Shown here piece after piece: positions 25,172-36,156 of a stretch of 64,000 bases of DNA. Every line of letters begins with the position of its first letter. Positions within the stretch are counted from its first letter, which is position 1. The notes under the pieces are model-generated. The model was not told where the DNA came from, did not search any database, and saw nothing but the letters and a program-made list of their open reading frames with translations. A program made the position numbers and the translations under genes. This DNA is from Citrus sinensis (lineage: Eukaryota; Streptophyta; Magnoliopsida; Sapindales; Rutaceae): contig NC_068557.1 of NCBI RefSeq assembly GCF_022201045.2, positions 3,348,001-3,412,000 of the forward strand, read 5' to 3'.

Positions 25172-25290
25172 TTTGAAATAATGTTATATTCTTGCAAGTC
25201 ATGATGCATCTGGTGTAGCATGGGCCGTTTATTTTGGGTTTGGGTGTAGATCAATGAAAGGTTGTGAATTTTCCCTATTGAAATTAACAT

Positions 25291-26191
25291 ATACTACTTA
25301 CCTTCTATGATTTTTATAATAATCAATAACTCTTATGGCAACATAATTTTACAGTATTATCCTCATTTTCTAATACCTTTTTATTCATATTTATTATAAA
25401 TTAAATAAATTATATAAATTAAAATAAAAATAAAAAATTTAAGTATTGAAAATAAGCAATATATGTTTTGATGCGAATAAAAAATTAATAATAAGATTTT
25501 TTTTGTACTTTTTATTTTTTTAAACTCTACCCATTTAAAATTTTCAGAGATATCTCCGAACTCCCCCCAAATAAGAATTTTTGGGTATAAAGGTGGGTTC
25601 CGGGATCATGATCCCTGACCTCAATTTGCCCATTATCATCCCTGCCTAGTATGAAACAGGACATGATTTGTTTCAAATAATTCAGCCCTATACAGTGCCC
25701 ATAAACAAATGCACCTTTGTGCTTAGAAATACATACAGAATGCCAAGATAATTAAATGTTCCTAACCGTCTTTAGGAAAAAAAGAAAATGTAATGACTTC
25801 GGTAAAGGTAATAATACAGACAATGCTAAGCTTCTTGTATACGTCTGGCTTTGAACTGGTTTGTGGAAAAACTGTGAAAAGGGAGTGGTTCTACATTCAC
25901 CACGATGCCTTCCTAGGACTCACCATTCCCCGCCGAACACGTGGCCTAGATTGCCCTCTTCATTAATTGAATGAAAGGATCCTACTTTGAACTGTCAACT
26001 TTCTTATCCTGACCATGTGGCCACGAGATTCACATAATTAATTAGATTTTGAATTTTACAAATTAGCGACAAAGACACTCACCTAACCGGCCAGATTCCA
26101 TATAGAGTTCCAAGCTCCGTAACAAGATCACTTCGTGCTTTAAAATTATTACATAATTAATTGGATTCAATCCTTTCCATTCACTTGATAA
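25291..26191 (+). promoter_or_regulatory. RLP1 upstream region
   Basis: This is shared with the RLP2 upstream region in the duplicate. It contains GAACTGGTTTGTGGAAAAAC at about 25854-25873, a block recurring upstream of other RLPs (about 49182 and 61322), and a G-box-like ACACGTGG near 25936. No TATA box is visible at the 65-70-bp position used by RLP3 and RLP4. Confidence 0.35.
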
Positions 26192-28378
26192 ATGGGTTAC
26201 TTAACACAGCCTTGTCCAGTTTTGATCTGCCTCCAGTTATTGCTCTTGTATTTTCAGTGTTCTGCGAAGCTTTGCTCTCATGATCAAAGCTCTGCGTTAC
26301 TCCAATTTAAGCAACTCTTTTCTTTTGAACAACATTCTTCGTCTGACTGTGATGAAGTATATCAACAATCTCGTCCAAAGATGATGTCTTGGAAAGAGGA
26401 TGCTGATTGCTGCTCATGGGATGGAGTAACATGTGATACGGTGGCTGGTCACGTGATTGGCCTCGACCTTAGCTGTAGTTGGCTTCACGGCAATATCCCT
26501 TCCAATAGTAGCCTTTTCTTTCTTCCTCACATACGAAAGCTCAACTTGGCTTTCAATGATTTTAATTACTCCGAGATTTCTTCTGGTTTTAGTCAACTTC
26601 GGAGCTTGACACTCCTTAACCTCTCTTCCAGCAATTTCATGGGGTCAATTCCTGCATCAATAGGTAATATCACCCAACTTTCTTATTTGGATCTTTCATA
26701 TAATAATTTTAATGGTCACATACCATCTTCCTTTTCAAATCTTGAGCAGCTTCATTATTTAATTCTGAGGAGCAATTTTTTCGTTGGTAAAATTCCTGAT
26801 ATTTTTACCAATCTAACCCAACTTTCTTACTTAGATTTCAGTAGTAACCAACTTTCTGGCTCAATTCCGAGCTCAGTCTATGAGCTTGAGAATTTGATTC
26901 TTCTCAGACTTTCTTCAAACAGATTAAGCGGCACCGCTGAGCTGTACGATTTTGCAAAGCTCAAAAATCTTAAATGGCTATTTGTTTCTAATAATAGATT
27001 ATCATTGAGCACCAAATTAAAAGTCAACTCTTCCTTTCCCAATCTTTTTGGGTTGGGTTTATCTGCTTGCAATGTAAGTGAATTTCCGGACATCTTAAGA
27101 ACCCTGCATCAATTGCAGTGGTTGAACCTTTCTAAAAACCGAATTCATGGTAGGATTCCTAGTTGGATGTGGGACTTAGGAATAGCTACTTTGTATTACC
27201 TAGATCTTTCCAACAACTTCCTGACAAACATTGAATATTTTCCACCGACAAATATGACCCAACTTAACTTTGATTCGAACCTAACCCACAAGGTCTTGGA
27301 TATGAGAATGAACAACTTCAATGGAAAAATCCCTCGAAAGTTTGTAAAAAGTTGTAATTTGACGAGTCTTAACCTTAATGGAAATCGGCTGGAAGGACCA
27401 CTGCCACCATCTTTGGTGAATTGTCATCACTTGGAAGTTTTAAATGTTGGGAATAATCAAATCAATGATAACTTCCCCAATTGGTTAGAAATTCTTCCAG
27501 AATTGCAAGTTCTTATCTTGCGTTCCAATAGATTTTGGGGTCCCATTGGTGAGAACACAACAATAGTTCCATTCCCTAGCTTAAGAATAATTGATTTGTC
27601 TCACAATGAATTCACCGGAGTTTTGCTAACAGGATATCTTGATAATTTTAAAGCCATGATGCATGGGAATAATATTAGTGTTGAAGTGGATTATATGACA
27701 CCTTTGAATTCTTCTAATTACTATGAATCAATAATTTTGACTATCAAAGGCATTGACATCAAAATGGAGAGAATTCTAACCATTTTTATGACAATTGATT
27801 TGTCGAGTAATAAATTTCAAGGAGGAATTCCAGAAGTGGTGGGAAAGCTCAATTTACTCAAAGGTCTCAACATTTCTCACAACAACCTGACAGGTGATAT
27901 TCCATCATCGTTGAGAAATTTGACCGAGGTCGAATCTCTAGACTTGTCTTCAAACATGCTTGTTGGGCATATTCCAACGCAATTGACGAGCCTGAAATAT
28001 CTTTCAGTGCTAAATCTTTCGTACAACCAGTTTGAGGGACCTATACCTCGAGGATCCCAATTCAATACATTTCCAAATGATTCATATGTTGGTAACTCAG
28101 GGTTGTGTGGATTCCCATTGTTAGAAAGCTGCAACATTGATGAGGCGCCAGAACCAGTAGGGTCAACAAGATTTGATGAAGAAGAAGATGCCTCAAGTTG
28201 GTTTGATTGGAAGTTTGCTAAGATGGGTTATGGATCTGGATTGGTGATTGGCTTGTCCGTCGGATACATGGTATTTGGGACTGGAAAGCCACGATGGCTT
28301 GTAAGGATGATTGAAAAGTATCAATCTAACAAGGTCAGGATAAGAGTGAGCAGTCTTGGTATCGCAAGAAGAAATTAG
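26192..28378 (+). CDS. LRR receptor-like protein RLP1 (Cf-type), intact
   Basis: This single-exon 728-aa frame is a predicted plasma-membrane immune receptor with extracellular LRRs and no kinase. The signal peptide is about residues 1-25. The LRRNT cap includes CSHDQSSALLQFKQLF and the CC-x-W-x-GV-x-C motif (C73, C74, C81). Plant-type LRRs (LxxLxLSxNxLxGxIP) run to the island region near GYLDNFKAMMHG, then continue to NSGLCGFPL. An acidic juxtamembrane stretch (DEEEDASSWFDW) leads to a TM helix at about 677-698 with G683-xxx-G687-xxx-G691, and a basic 30-residue cytoplasmic tail. Established Cf-type RLPs signal with SOBIR1 and a SERK co-receptor; partnership here is inferred. Compared with RLP3 it lacks about 131 residues of C1-domain LRRs. 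The TAG stop straddles a predicted splice junction. Confidence 0.93.
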   Translation: MGYLTQPCPVLICLQLLLLYFQCSAKLCSHDQSSALLQFKQLFSFEQHSSSDCDEVYQQSRPKMMSWKEDADCCSWDGVTCDTVAGHVIGLDLSCSWLHGNIPSNSSLFFLPHIRKLNLAFNDFNYSEISSGFSQLRSLTLLNLSSSNFMGSIPASIGNITQLSYLDLSYNNFNGHIPSSFSNLEQLHYLILRSNFFVGKIPDIFTNLTQLSYLDFSSNQLSGSIPSSVYELENLILLRLSSNRLSGTAELYDFAKLKNLKWLFVSNNRLSLSTKLKVNSSFPNLFGLGLSACNVSEFPDILRTLHQLQWLNLSKNRIHGRIPSWMWDLGIATLYYLDLSNNFLTNIEYFPPTNMTQLNFDSNLTHKVLDMRMNNFNGKIPRKFVKSCNLTSLNLNGNRLEGPLPPSLVNCHHLEVLNVGNNQINDNFPNWLEILPELQVLILRSNRFWGPIGENTTIVPFPSLRIIDLSHNEFTGVLLTGYLDNFKAMMHGNNISVEVDYMTPLNSSNYYESIILTIKGIDIKMERILTIFMTIDLSSNKFQGGIPEVVGKLNLLKGLNISHNNLTGDIPSSLRNLTEVESLDLSSNMLVGHIPTQLTSLKYLSVLNLSYNQFEGPIPRGSQFNTFPNDSYVGNSGLCGFPLLESCNIDEAPEPVGSTRFDEEEDASSWFDWKFAKMGYGSGLVIGLSVGYMVFGTGKPRWLVRMIEKYQSNKVRIRVSSLGIARRN

Positions 28379-28727
28379 TAAGTGCATCACTTTCTCATAT
28401 TAGTTTAAGTAGGTTACATGCTGATATTTTCCATCATCTCAACTAATATTTTAACCATATATTAATAATCTGATGTGTTTTTTGTTCAGGAATTTTACAC
28501 TCATGGAATGGAATTAAGCTGTCGAAGTCAAATAATCACCCTCCAGGTACAGAAATTAATTTTCTCGCTTTTATTTCCAATTCCTAATAATATACTAAGA
28601 CTTAATCTTTTGTTGGAAAGCTTGATCAAAATTCTGAGGGAAAAAATCATTTGATTAAATAATGTTGCTGTAAGAAATGGGGTTGGGGCAGCTTGATTTG
28701 GTGTATCTTGCCTTCGGTAGGCATGTT
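28376..28727 (+). other. RLP1 3' tail with two predicted introns
   Basis: A GTAAGT donor starts at 28378, inside the TAG stop. The acceptor at 28488-28489 gives tail exon A, 28490-28546. A second donor (GTACAG) starts at 28547, and a likely acceptor ends at 28674, before tail exon B (AAATGGGGTTGGGG). Splicing joins TA to G, so TAG is kept either way. The same arrangement is seen after RLP2, and a similar one after RLP3. Confidence 0.6.
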
Positions 28728-30560
28728 TGATTATCTGCCAGCATTTAGAAGATTTTGATATTGGGAATAATCAAATTAATAATAACTTTTCCCACTGGTT
28801 AGATGTTCTTCCTAAATTGCAAGTTCTTATATTATGATCTAACTGAATTTGGGGTCCCATTAGTGATACCAAAATAAGAGTTCTCTTCCTAAGTATTGAA
28901 TAATTGATCTCTTTAACAATGAACTCACTGATGTTTTACCAACATGGTTTCTGGAAAGCTTTAAAGCCATGATTCATGGAGATAATAATACTATTGATAA
29001 TGAAGTAGAAAATATAATTATCAATTCAAAAAGTTTCTTCAACCACGAATCATTAATTTTTGCTATGAAAGGAATTGACATACAAATGGAGAGGATTCTA
29101 GCCATTTTCATGACAATTGATTTGTTAGCAATCAGTTTCAAGGAGGAATTATAGGAGTGGTGGGAATGTTTAATCCACTCAAATGTCTCAACATTTCTCG
29201 TCAATAACCTCACAGGCGATATTCCATCATCATTTGGAAATTTGACAAAGCTTGATCTTTAAACCTCTCCCCAAACAAGCTTGTTAGGCTGATTCCAATG
29301 TAATTGGTGAGTTCAAATACTATTTTGGTGCTAAATCTTTCATACATTTTTAAATGATTCTTGTGCTAGGAACCTGGGGTAGTGTGGATTCCCATTGTCA
29401 ATTGCTTGCAACGATGATGAGGCACCATAACTGACAGTACCAAATTCGAGCTGGTTTGATTGGAAGTTTACTAAGATGGATTACACATCTAGGTTGGGGA
29501 TGACTTGTCCATTGGATATATGGTATTTATAAATGGAAGGCCAAGATGGTTTGTGTGGATGATCAAAAGAAGTAATCTAATATGGTGAGAAGGGTGATAA
29601 GACAATGTAGAACAAGAAGAAGAAATTAGTAAAATTAGTAAGTTCACATCTAGCTCAGATGAGTAATTATCAAGTGTTCTTTTGGATTTGTAATCTTATT
29701 ATTATTCTTTCCCTAGATAACATCATAGCATATTGATATTTTTCAAAATTTTTAAGGAAAAGAAATGATTTGAAATAGGTTGAGACTATTTACACTCACC
29801 ATAATACTCAATAAACCCATTTACTAATCAAGTCATCGTCTAAATTTAAAAATTTATCTTTCATTCAATAAACCCACCTTTATAACCATTATACCCTTAT
29901 TTAAATCTCTTTCTCTTCTCTTTCTTTTTTGCGACTTCTATATCTCTACTTCCTCTTAGTATTCTATTTTTGTTTTATAACCAAATCATCCACTGTTCTT
30001 GTCTTGTTGCAGTGGCTCTTTTTCATTTTTTTTTCTCCTTGACTGAAACTCTCAAAGTTCTATCATGAAACACTAAAAAAAGGATAAAGTATAAAGATCC
30101 TTGATCTCAATTAAAAGACAATTTTTTTCACACCAAATTGCAAGGAAATATAATGTATGTCAAAGTAAATAAGTCTTTTATTTATAAGCTATAGTTTAGT
30201 AATGTTAAAGAGCAACAATAATCTTTTATATATATTGAAAAATAAATGCAGATATAAAAACTTTAGAGAGAGAAATTAAAGACGATTAAGTTGCAATAAT
30301 ATTTAGCTATAATGATTATTATAATAATTTAATTTAAGGATATTTGTGTAATAAATTATCTTTTTAGAATTGGATTAATGAATAGTTTGGTGAATTCAAA
30401 TAACTTCGCTCTTTGAAATAATGTTATATTCTTGCAAGTCATGATGTATCTCGTGTAGCTTGGGCCGTTTATTTTGGGTTTGGGTGTAGATCAATGAGAG
30501 GTTGTGAATTTTCCCTATTGAAATTAACATATACTACTTACCTTCTATGATTTTCATAAT
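28728..30560 (+). pseudogene. LRR receptor-like protein pseudogene (copy B), 3' part only
   Basis: It is a near-identical duplicate of 23456-25290, with the same early stops and deletions as copy A and the MITE at 29778-30411. It begins abruptly at the duplication junction, so no 5' half exists. The LRR remains end near 29640, followed by degenerate tail sequence. Confidence 0.85.
29778..30411. mobile_element. Mutator-like MITE (copy B, inherited by duplication)
   Basis: This is the same element as 24508-25171, with TTTGAAATA at 29769-29777 and 30412-30420. It is 30 bp shorter, mainly through loss of one of two short direct repeats of TAAGTCTTTTATT. It was inserted before the segmental duplication. 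Confidence 0.65.
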
Positions 30561-31440
30561 AATCAATAACTCTTATGGCAACATAAGTTTACAGTATTAT
30601 CCTCATTTTCTAATACCTTTTTATTCATATTTATTATAAATTAAATAAATTATATAAATGAAAATTAAAATAAAAAATTTAAGTATTGAAAATAAGCAAT
30701 ATATATTTTGATGCGAATAAAAAATTAATAATAAGATTTTTTTTGTACTTTTTATTTTTTTAAACTCTACCCATTTAGAATTTTTAGAGATATCTCCGAA
30801 CTCCCCCAAATAAGAATTTTTGGGTATAAAGGTGGGTTCGGGGATCATAATCCCTGACCTCAATTTGCCCATTATCATCCCCGCCTAGTATGAAACAGGA
30901 CATGATTTGTTTCAAATAATTCAGCCCTATACAGTGCCCATAAACAAATGCACCTTTGTGCTTAGAAATACATACAGAATGCCAAGATAATTAAATGTTC
31001 CTAACCGTCTTTAGGAAAAAAAGAAAATGTAATGACTTCGGTAACGGAAATAATACAGACAATGCTAATTTGAGCACAGCTTCTTATATACGTCTGCGTT
31101 TGAACTGGTTTGTGGAAAAACTGTGAAAAGGGAGTGGTTCTACATTCACCACGATGCCTTCCTAGGACTCACCATTCCCCGCCGAACACGTGGCCTAGAT
31201 TGCCCTCTTCATTAGTTGCATGAAAGGATCCTACTTTGAACTCTTAACTTTCTTATCCTGCCCATGTGGCCACGAGATTCACATAATTAATTAGATTATG
31301 AATTTTACAAATTAGCGACAAAGACACTCACCAAACCGGCCAGATTCCATATAGAGTTCCAAGCTCCGTAACAAGATCACTTCGTGCTTTAAAATTATTA
31401 CATAATTAATTGGATTCAATCCTTTCCATTCACTGGATAA

Positions 31441-34400
31441 ATGGGTTACTTAACACAGCCTTGTCCAGTTTTGATCTGCCTCCAGTTATTGCTCTTGTAT
31501 TTTCAGTGTTGTTCTGCGAAGCTTTGCTCTCATGATCAAAGCTCTGCGTTACTCCAATATAAGCAACTCTTTTCTTTTGAACAACATTCTTCGTATGATT
31601 GTGATGAAGTATATCAACAATCTTGTCCAAAGATGATGTCTTGGAAAGAGGATGCTGATTGCTGCTCATGGGATGGAGTAACATGTGATACGGTGGCTGG
31701 TCACGTGATTGGCCTCGACCTTAGCTGTAGTTGGCTTCATGGCAATATCCCTTCCTATAGTAGCCTTTTCTTTCTTCCTCACATACGAAAGCTCAACTTG
31801 GCTTTCAATGATTTTAATTACTCCGAGATTTCTTCTGGTTTTAGTCAACTTCGGAGCTTGACACTCCTTAACCTCTCTTCCAGCAATTTCATGGGGTCAA
31901 TTCCTGCATCAATAGGTAATATCACCCAACTTTCTTATTTGGATCTTTCATATAATAATTTTAATGGTCACATACCATCTTCCTTTTCAAATCTTGAGCA
32001 GCTTCATTATTTAATTCTGAGGAGCAATTTTTTTCGTTGGTAAAATGTTGAAAAGTTAAATATTTATTTGTTAATTTAAAAAAAGTAAAGTTGGTGGGTT
32101 TGTAAATTTCAAAAGATAAAGTTAGGTTTTGAAAAGTTTGTACATGCAATTGGGTGATGTTGAAAATTGAATATAGCAACAAATTACATATGTAATTGTT
32201 GACAAATATGGATGACTTTAATGCATGTAATGCAAGATCCAACTCAACGTTTTGACCAATTGAACCCAATTTGGTGCAAAATGCTTTTCTATCAATTTTC
32301 AATATCACCGAATTGCATGTACAAGCTTTTCAAAACCTTTTTCATGCTTTTAAAATCTAACTTTGTCTTTTGAAATTAGCAAGCCGACCAACTTTGCTTT
32401 TTAAAAATTGGCAAGTCATTATTTGACTTTTCAACAATTCTCCACCTCGACGAAGATTTAATAAATGTGAGCCGATTATCAACAAATTATCTTCCAATCT
32501 TTGCCTTTTCCGACTGCTTTCAACTTGATGTTAAAACTACATTTTTACATGATGATTTGGAAGAGGAAATTTACATGACTCAGCTAGATGGATTCAAGGT
32601 TGCTGAAAAAGAAAATTGGGTTTGCAAATTGACAAAGTCGCTTTATGGATTGAACAATTTTCGAGACAGTGGTATAAACGATTTGATCGATTTATGAAAG
32701 GACAAAGGTACACAAGAAATAAATTTGATCATTGTGTGTATTTTCGCAAGCTACAAGAAGAATCTTTCATTTATTTGCTGTTGCATGTCGATGATATGGA
32801 AATAGCATCGAAGAGCAAAGATGAGATTGAGAAGTTGAAAACTCAACTCAATCAAGAATTTGAGATGAAAGATCTAGGTGAAGCTAAGAAGATTCTTGGC
32901 ATGGAGATATGCAGAAATAGAACTTGTGGCAAAGTAAGCTTGTCTCAAAAGTAATATTTGAAGAAGGTACTACAACAGTTTGACATGGTAGAGCAGACAA
33001 AATCTGTGAGTACCCCGTTGGCTTCTTATTTCAAGCTTTCTGCACAACTTTCTCCTTCAACAGATGCATAACGAGAATACATGTTACAAGTTCCGTATTC
33101 AAATACACTAGGTAGCTTGATGTATGCAATGGTGTGTAAAAAGCCTGACATTTCACATTTAGTTGGTATAGTGAGCATGTATATGCATAATCCTGGTAAA
33201 GGGCGTTGGCAAGCTGTGAAATGGATTCTACGGTGCATTCAAAAGACCATGGATGTTGGTTTGTTGTTTGAGCAAGATGATACACTTGGTCAAAGTGTGA
33301 ATGGGTACGTCGATTCTGATTATATTGGTGATTTGGACAAACGACGGTCAATCACCGGATATGTATTTAACTTTGCTGGAGGGCCAATCAATTGGAAGTC
33401 TACACTACAGTCTACAGTTGTACTGTCGACCACAGAGGCCGAGTACATGGCAATTACAAAGGCTGTTAAAGAAGCTATTTGGTTACAAGGCTTGCTTGAA
33501 AATTTGGGATTAGTATAGGAGCACATTAATGTATATTGCGACAGTCAAAGTGCTATTCACTTAACAAAGAACCAAGTTTATCATGCATGTACGAAGCATA
33601 TTGATGTACGATTTCACTTTGTGCGGGAAATTGTTGATGATGGGAAGATTCTTCTTCAGAAAATTAAGACTGCAGATAATCTCGCAGATATATTGATAAA
33701 GGTAGTGACGACGATCAAGTTTGAGCATTGTCTAAACTTGATCAATATCCTGCAAGTTTGAAAGCAGTCGGGGAAGGTAGAGATTGGAGGATGATTTGTT
33801 GATAATCGGCTCAGATTTACTAAATCTTCGCCGAAGTGGAGAATTGTTAAAAAGTCAAATAATGGCTTGCCACTTTCAAAAAAGCAAAGTTGGTCGGCTT
33901 GCCAATTTCAAAAGACAAAGTTAGGTTTTGAAAGCATGAAAAAAGTTTTGAAAATCTTGTACATACAATTTGGTGATGTTGAAAATTGACTATGGCAACA
34001 AATTACACATGTAATTATTGACAAATATGCATGACTTTAATGCATGCAATGCAAGATCCAGTTCAACGTTTTGACCAATTGAACCAAACTTGGTGCAGAA
34101 TGCTCTCTATAAATAGAGAAGCAATTTGCAATTGTAAGCATCCCAATTTGAGAGAAGTAGAGAGCAATTGCAAGTGAGCTCTTTGAGAGATTTGAGAGAG
34201 AGTCAACTTAAGTGTTCTAGTGAGGTTCTATTTGCGTGTATTGGGGTTGTGGGTTTTGTGAGCTTTTCTCACTTTTATAAATTCTCATTTGTTAGTAAAA
34301 TTATCTTCTAGTTTTTGTCCGTGGACGTAGGCATTACGCCGAACCACGTAAATTATTGTGTCCTATTTTCTTTGCATTTATTTATTACCACATGCATATT

Positions 34401-35991
34401 TCTCCAGAAGTCGCAGTATTAGTAATTGCTCAACCTCGCGCTTTCGCAACATAAAATTCCTGATATTTTTACCAATCTAACCCAACTTTCTTACTTAGAT
34501 TTCAGTAGTAACCAACTTTCTGGCTCAATTCCGAGTTCAGTCTATGAGCTTGAGAATTTGATTCTTCTCAGACTTCCTTCAAACAGATTAAGCGGCACCA
34601 CTGAACTGTACGATTTTGCAAAGCTCAAAAATCTTAAATGGCTATTTGTTTCTAATAATAGATTATCATTGAGCACCAAATTAAAAGTCAACTCTTCCTT
34701 TCCCAATCTTTTTGGGTTGGGTTTATCTGCTTGCAATATAAGTGAATTTCCGGACATCTTGAGAACCCTGCATCAATTGCAGTGGTTTAACCTTTCTAAA
34801 AACCGAATTCATGGTAGGATTTCTAGTTGGATGTGGGACTTAGGAATAACTGCTTTGTATTACCTAGATCTTTCCAACAACTTCCTGACAAACATTGAAT
34901 ATTTTCCACCAACAAATATGACCCAACTTAACTTTGATTCGAACCTAACACACAAGGTCTTGGATATGAGAATGAACAACTTCAATGGAAAAATCTCTCA
35001 AAAGTTTGTAAACAGTTGTAATTTGACAAATCTTAACCTTAATGGAAATCGGCTGGAAGGACCACTGCCACTATCTTTGGTGAATTGTCATCACTTGGAA
35101 GTTTTAGATGTTGGGAATAATCAAATTAATGATAACTTCCCCAATTGGTTAGAAATTCTTCCAGAATTACAAGTTCTTATCTTGCGTTCCAATAGATTTT
35201 GGGGTCCCATTGGTGACAACACAACAATAGTTCCATTCCCTAGGTTCAGAATAATTGATTTGTCTCACAATGAATTCACCGGAGTTTTACCAACAGGATA
35301 TCTTGATAATTTTAAAGCCATGATGCATGGGAATAATAATAGTGTTGAAGTGGATTATATGACACCTTTGAATTCTTCTAATTACTATGAATCAATAATT
35401 TTGACTATCAAAGGCATTGACATCCAAATAGAGAGAATTCTAACCATTTTTATGACAATTGATTTGTCGAGTAATAAATTTCAAGGAGGAATTCCAGAAG
35501 TGGTGGGAAAGCTCAATTTACTTAAAGGTCTCAACAACATTTCTCACAACAACCTTACAGGTGATATTCCATCATTGTTGAGAAATTTGACCGAGGTCGA
35601 ATCTCTAGACTTGTCTTCAAACATGCTTGTTGGGCATATTCCAACGCAATTGACGAGTCTGAAATATCTTTCAGTGCTAAATCTTTCGTACAACCAGTTT
35701 GAGGGACCTATACCTCAAGGATCCCAATTCAATACATTTCGAAACGATTCCTATGTTGGTAACTCAGGGTTGTGTGGATTCCCATTGTTAGAAAGCTGCA
35801 ACATTGATGAGGCGCCAGAACCAGTAGGGTCAACAAGATTCGGTGAAGAAGAAAATGCTTCAAGTTGGTTTGATTGGAAGTTTGCTAAGATGGGTTATGG
35901 ATCTGGATTGGTGATTGGCTTGTCCATCGGATACATAGTATTTGGGACTGGAAAGCCACGATGGCTTGTAAGGATGATTGAAAAGAATTAA
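31441..35991 (+). pseudogene. LRR receptor-like protein RLP2, disrupted by frameshift and Copia
   Basis: RLP2 is the duplicate of RLP1. The 5' part (31441-32045) carries the same signal peptide, LRRNT and first LRRs as RLP1, with one extra residue near position 23. A T run is seven long instead of six near 32029-32035, which shifts the frame and gives a stop at 32041-32043. Two bases later a Copia element (32046-34451) interrupts the gene. The 3' part (34457-35991) reopens in the LRR frame, with a one-codon insertion near 35533 and an earlier stop after RMIEKN, losing most of the cytoplasmic tail. A downstream ATG at 34426 gives a 521-aa frame without a signal peptide; a functional receptor is unlikely. 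Confidence 0.9.
32046..34451 (+). mobile_element. Rearranged Copia LTR retrotransposon in RLP2
   Basis: TAAAA flanks it at 32041-32045 and 34452-34456, and the ends are TG (TGTTGAAAAG) and CA (TTCGCAACA). The 3' LTR is about 33845-34451 (607 bp), preceded by a purine tract (AAGTGGAGAA). The 5' LTR is truncated, about 32046-32288. It is followed by an inverted copy (about 32289-32500) of the LTR start plus purine tract and 3' internal sequence. Only the C-terminal half of reverse transcriptase (LLLHVDDM) and RNase H (near CDSQSAIHLTKN) remain at about 32500-33760, with frame breaks at about 32690, 32953 and 33517. Gag, protease and integrase are absent, so it is non-autonomous. Confidence 0.9.
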
Positions 35992-36156
35992 TCTAACAAG
36001 GTCAGGATAAGAGTGAGCTGTCTTGGTATCGCAAGAAAAAATTAGTAAGTGCATCACTTTCTCATATTAGTTTAAGTAGGTTGCATGCTGATATTTTCCA
36101 TCATCTCAACTAATATTTTAACCATATATTAATAATCTGATGTGTTTTTTCTTCAG

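Larger units (their letters stand above)
21610..25290 (+). pseudogene. LRR receptor-like protein pseudogene (copy A), split by hAT and MITE insertions
   Basis: Sequence from 21610 to 21756 matches RLP3 around 50280-50430, and the match resumes at 22993 after a hAT insertion. Recognisable LRR, island and C-terminal regions run to about 24360 with many stops, frameshifts and deletions (for example a stop just after the segment matching VLIL near 23565). The 5' coding part, including signal peptide and LRRNT, is missing. The membrane and tail region is degenerate around 24180-24360. The 3' tail continues to about 25290 across the MITE at 24508-25171. It cannot encode a receptor. Confidence 0.85.
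23456..28727 (+). repeat. Tandem segmental duplication, copy A (5.27 kb)
   Basis: This segment carries the 3' part of the RLP pseudogene, the MITE, the RLP1 promoter, RLP1 and its 3' tail. It matches 28728-36384 almost base for base (about 98% by eye) once the Copia element in the second copy is removed. The copies abut directly. Confidence 0.88.
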
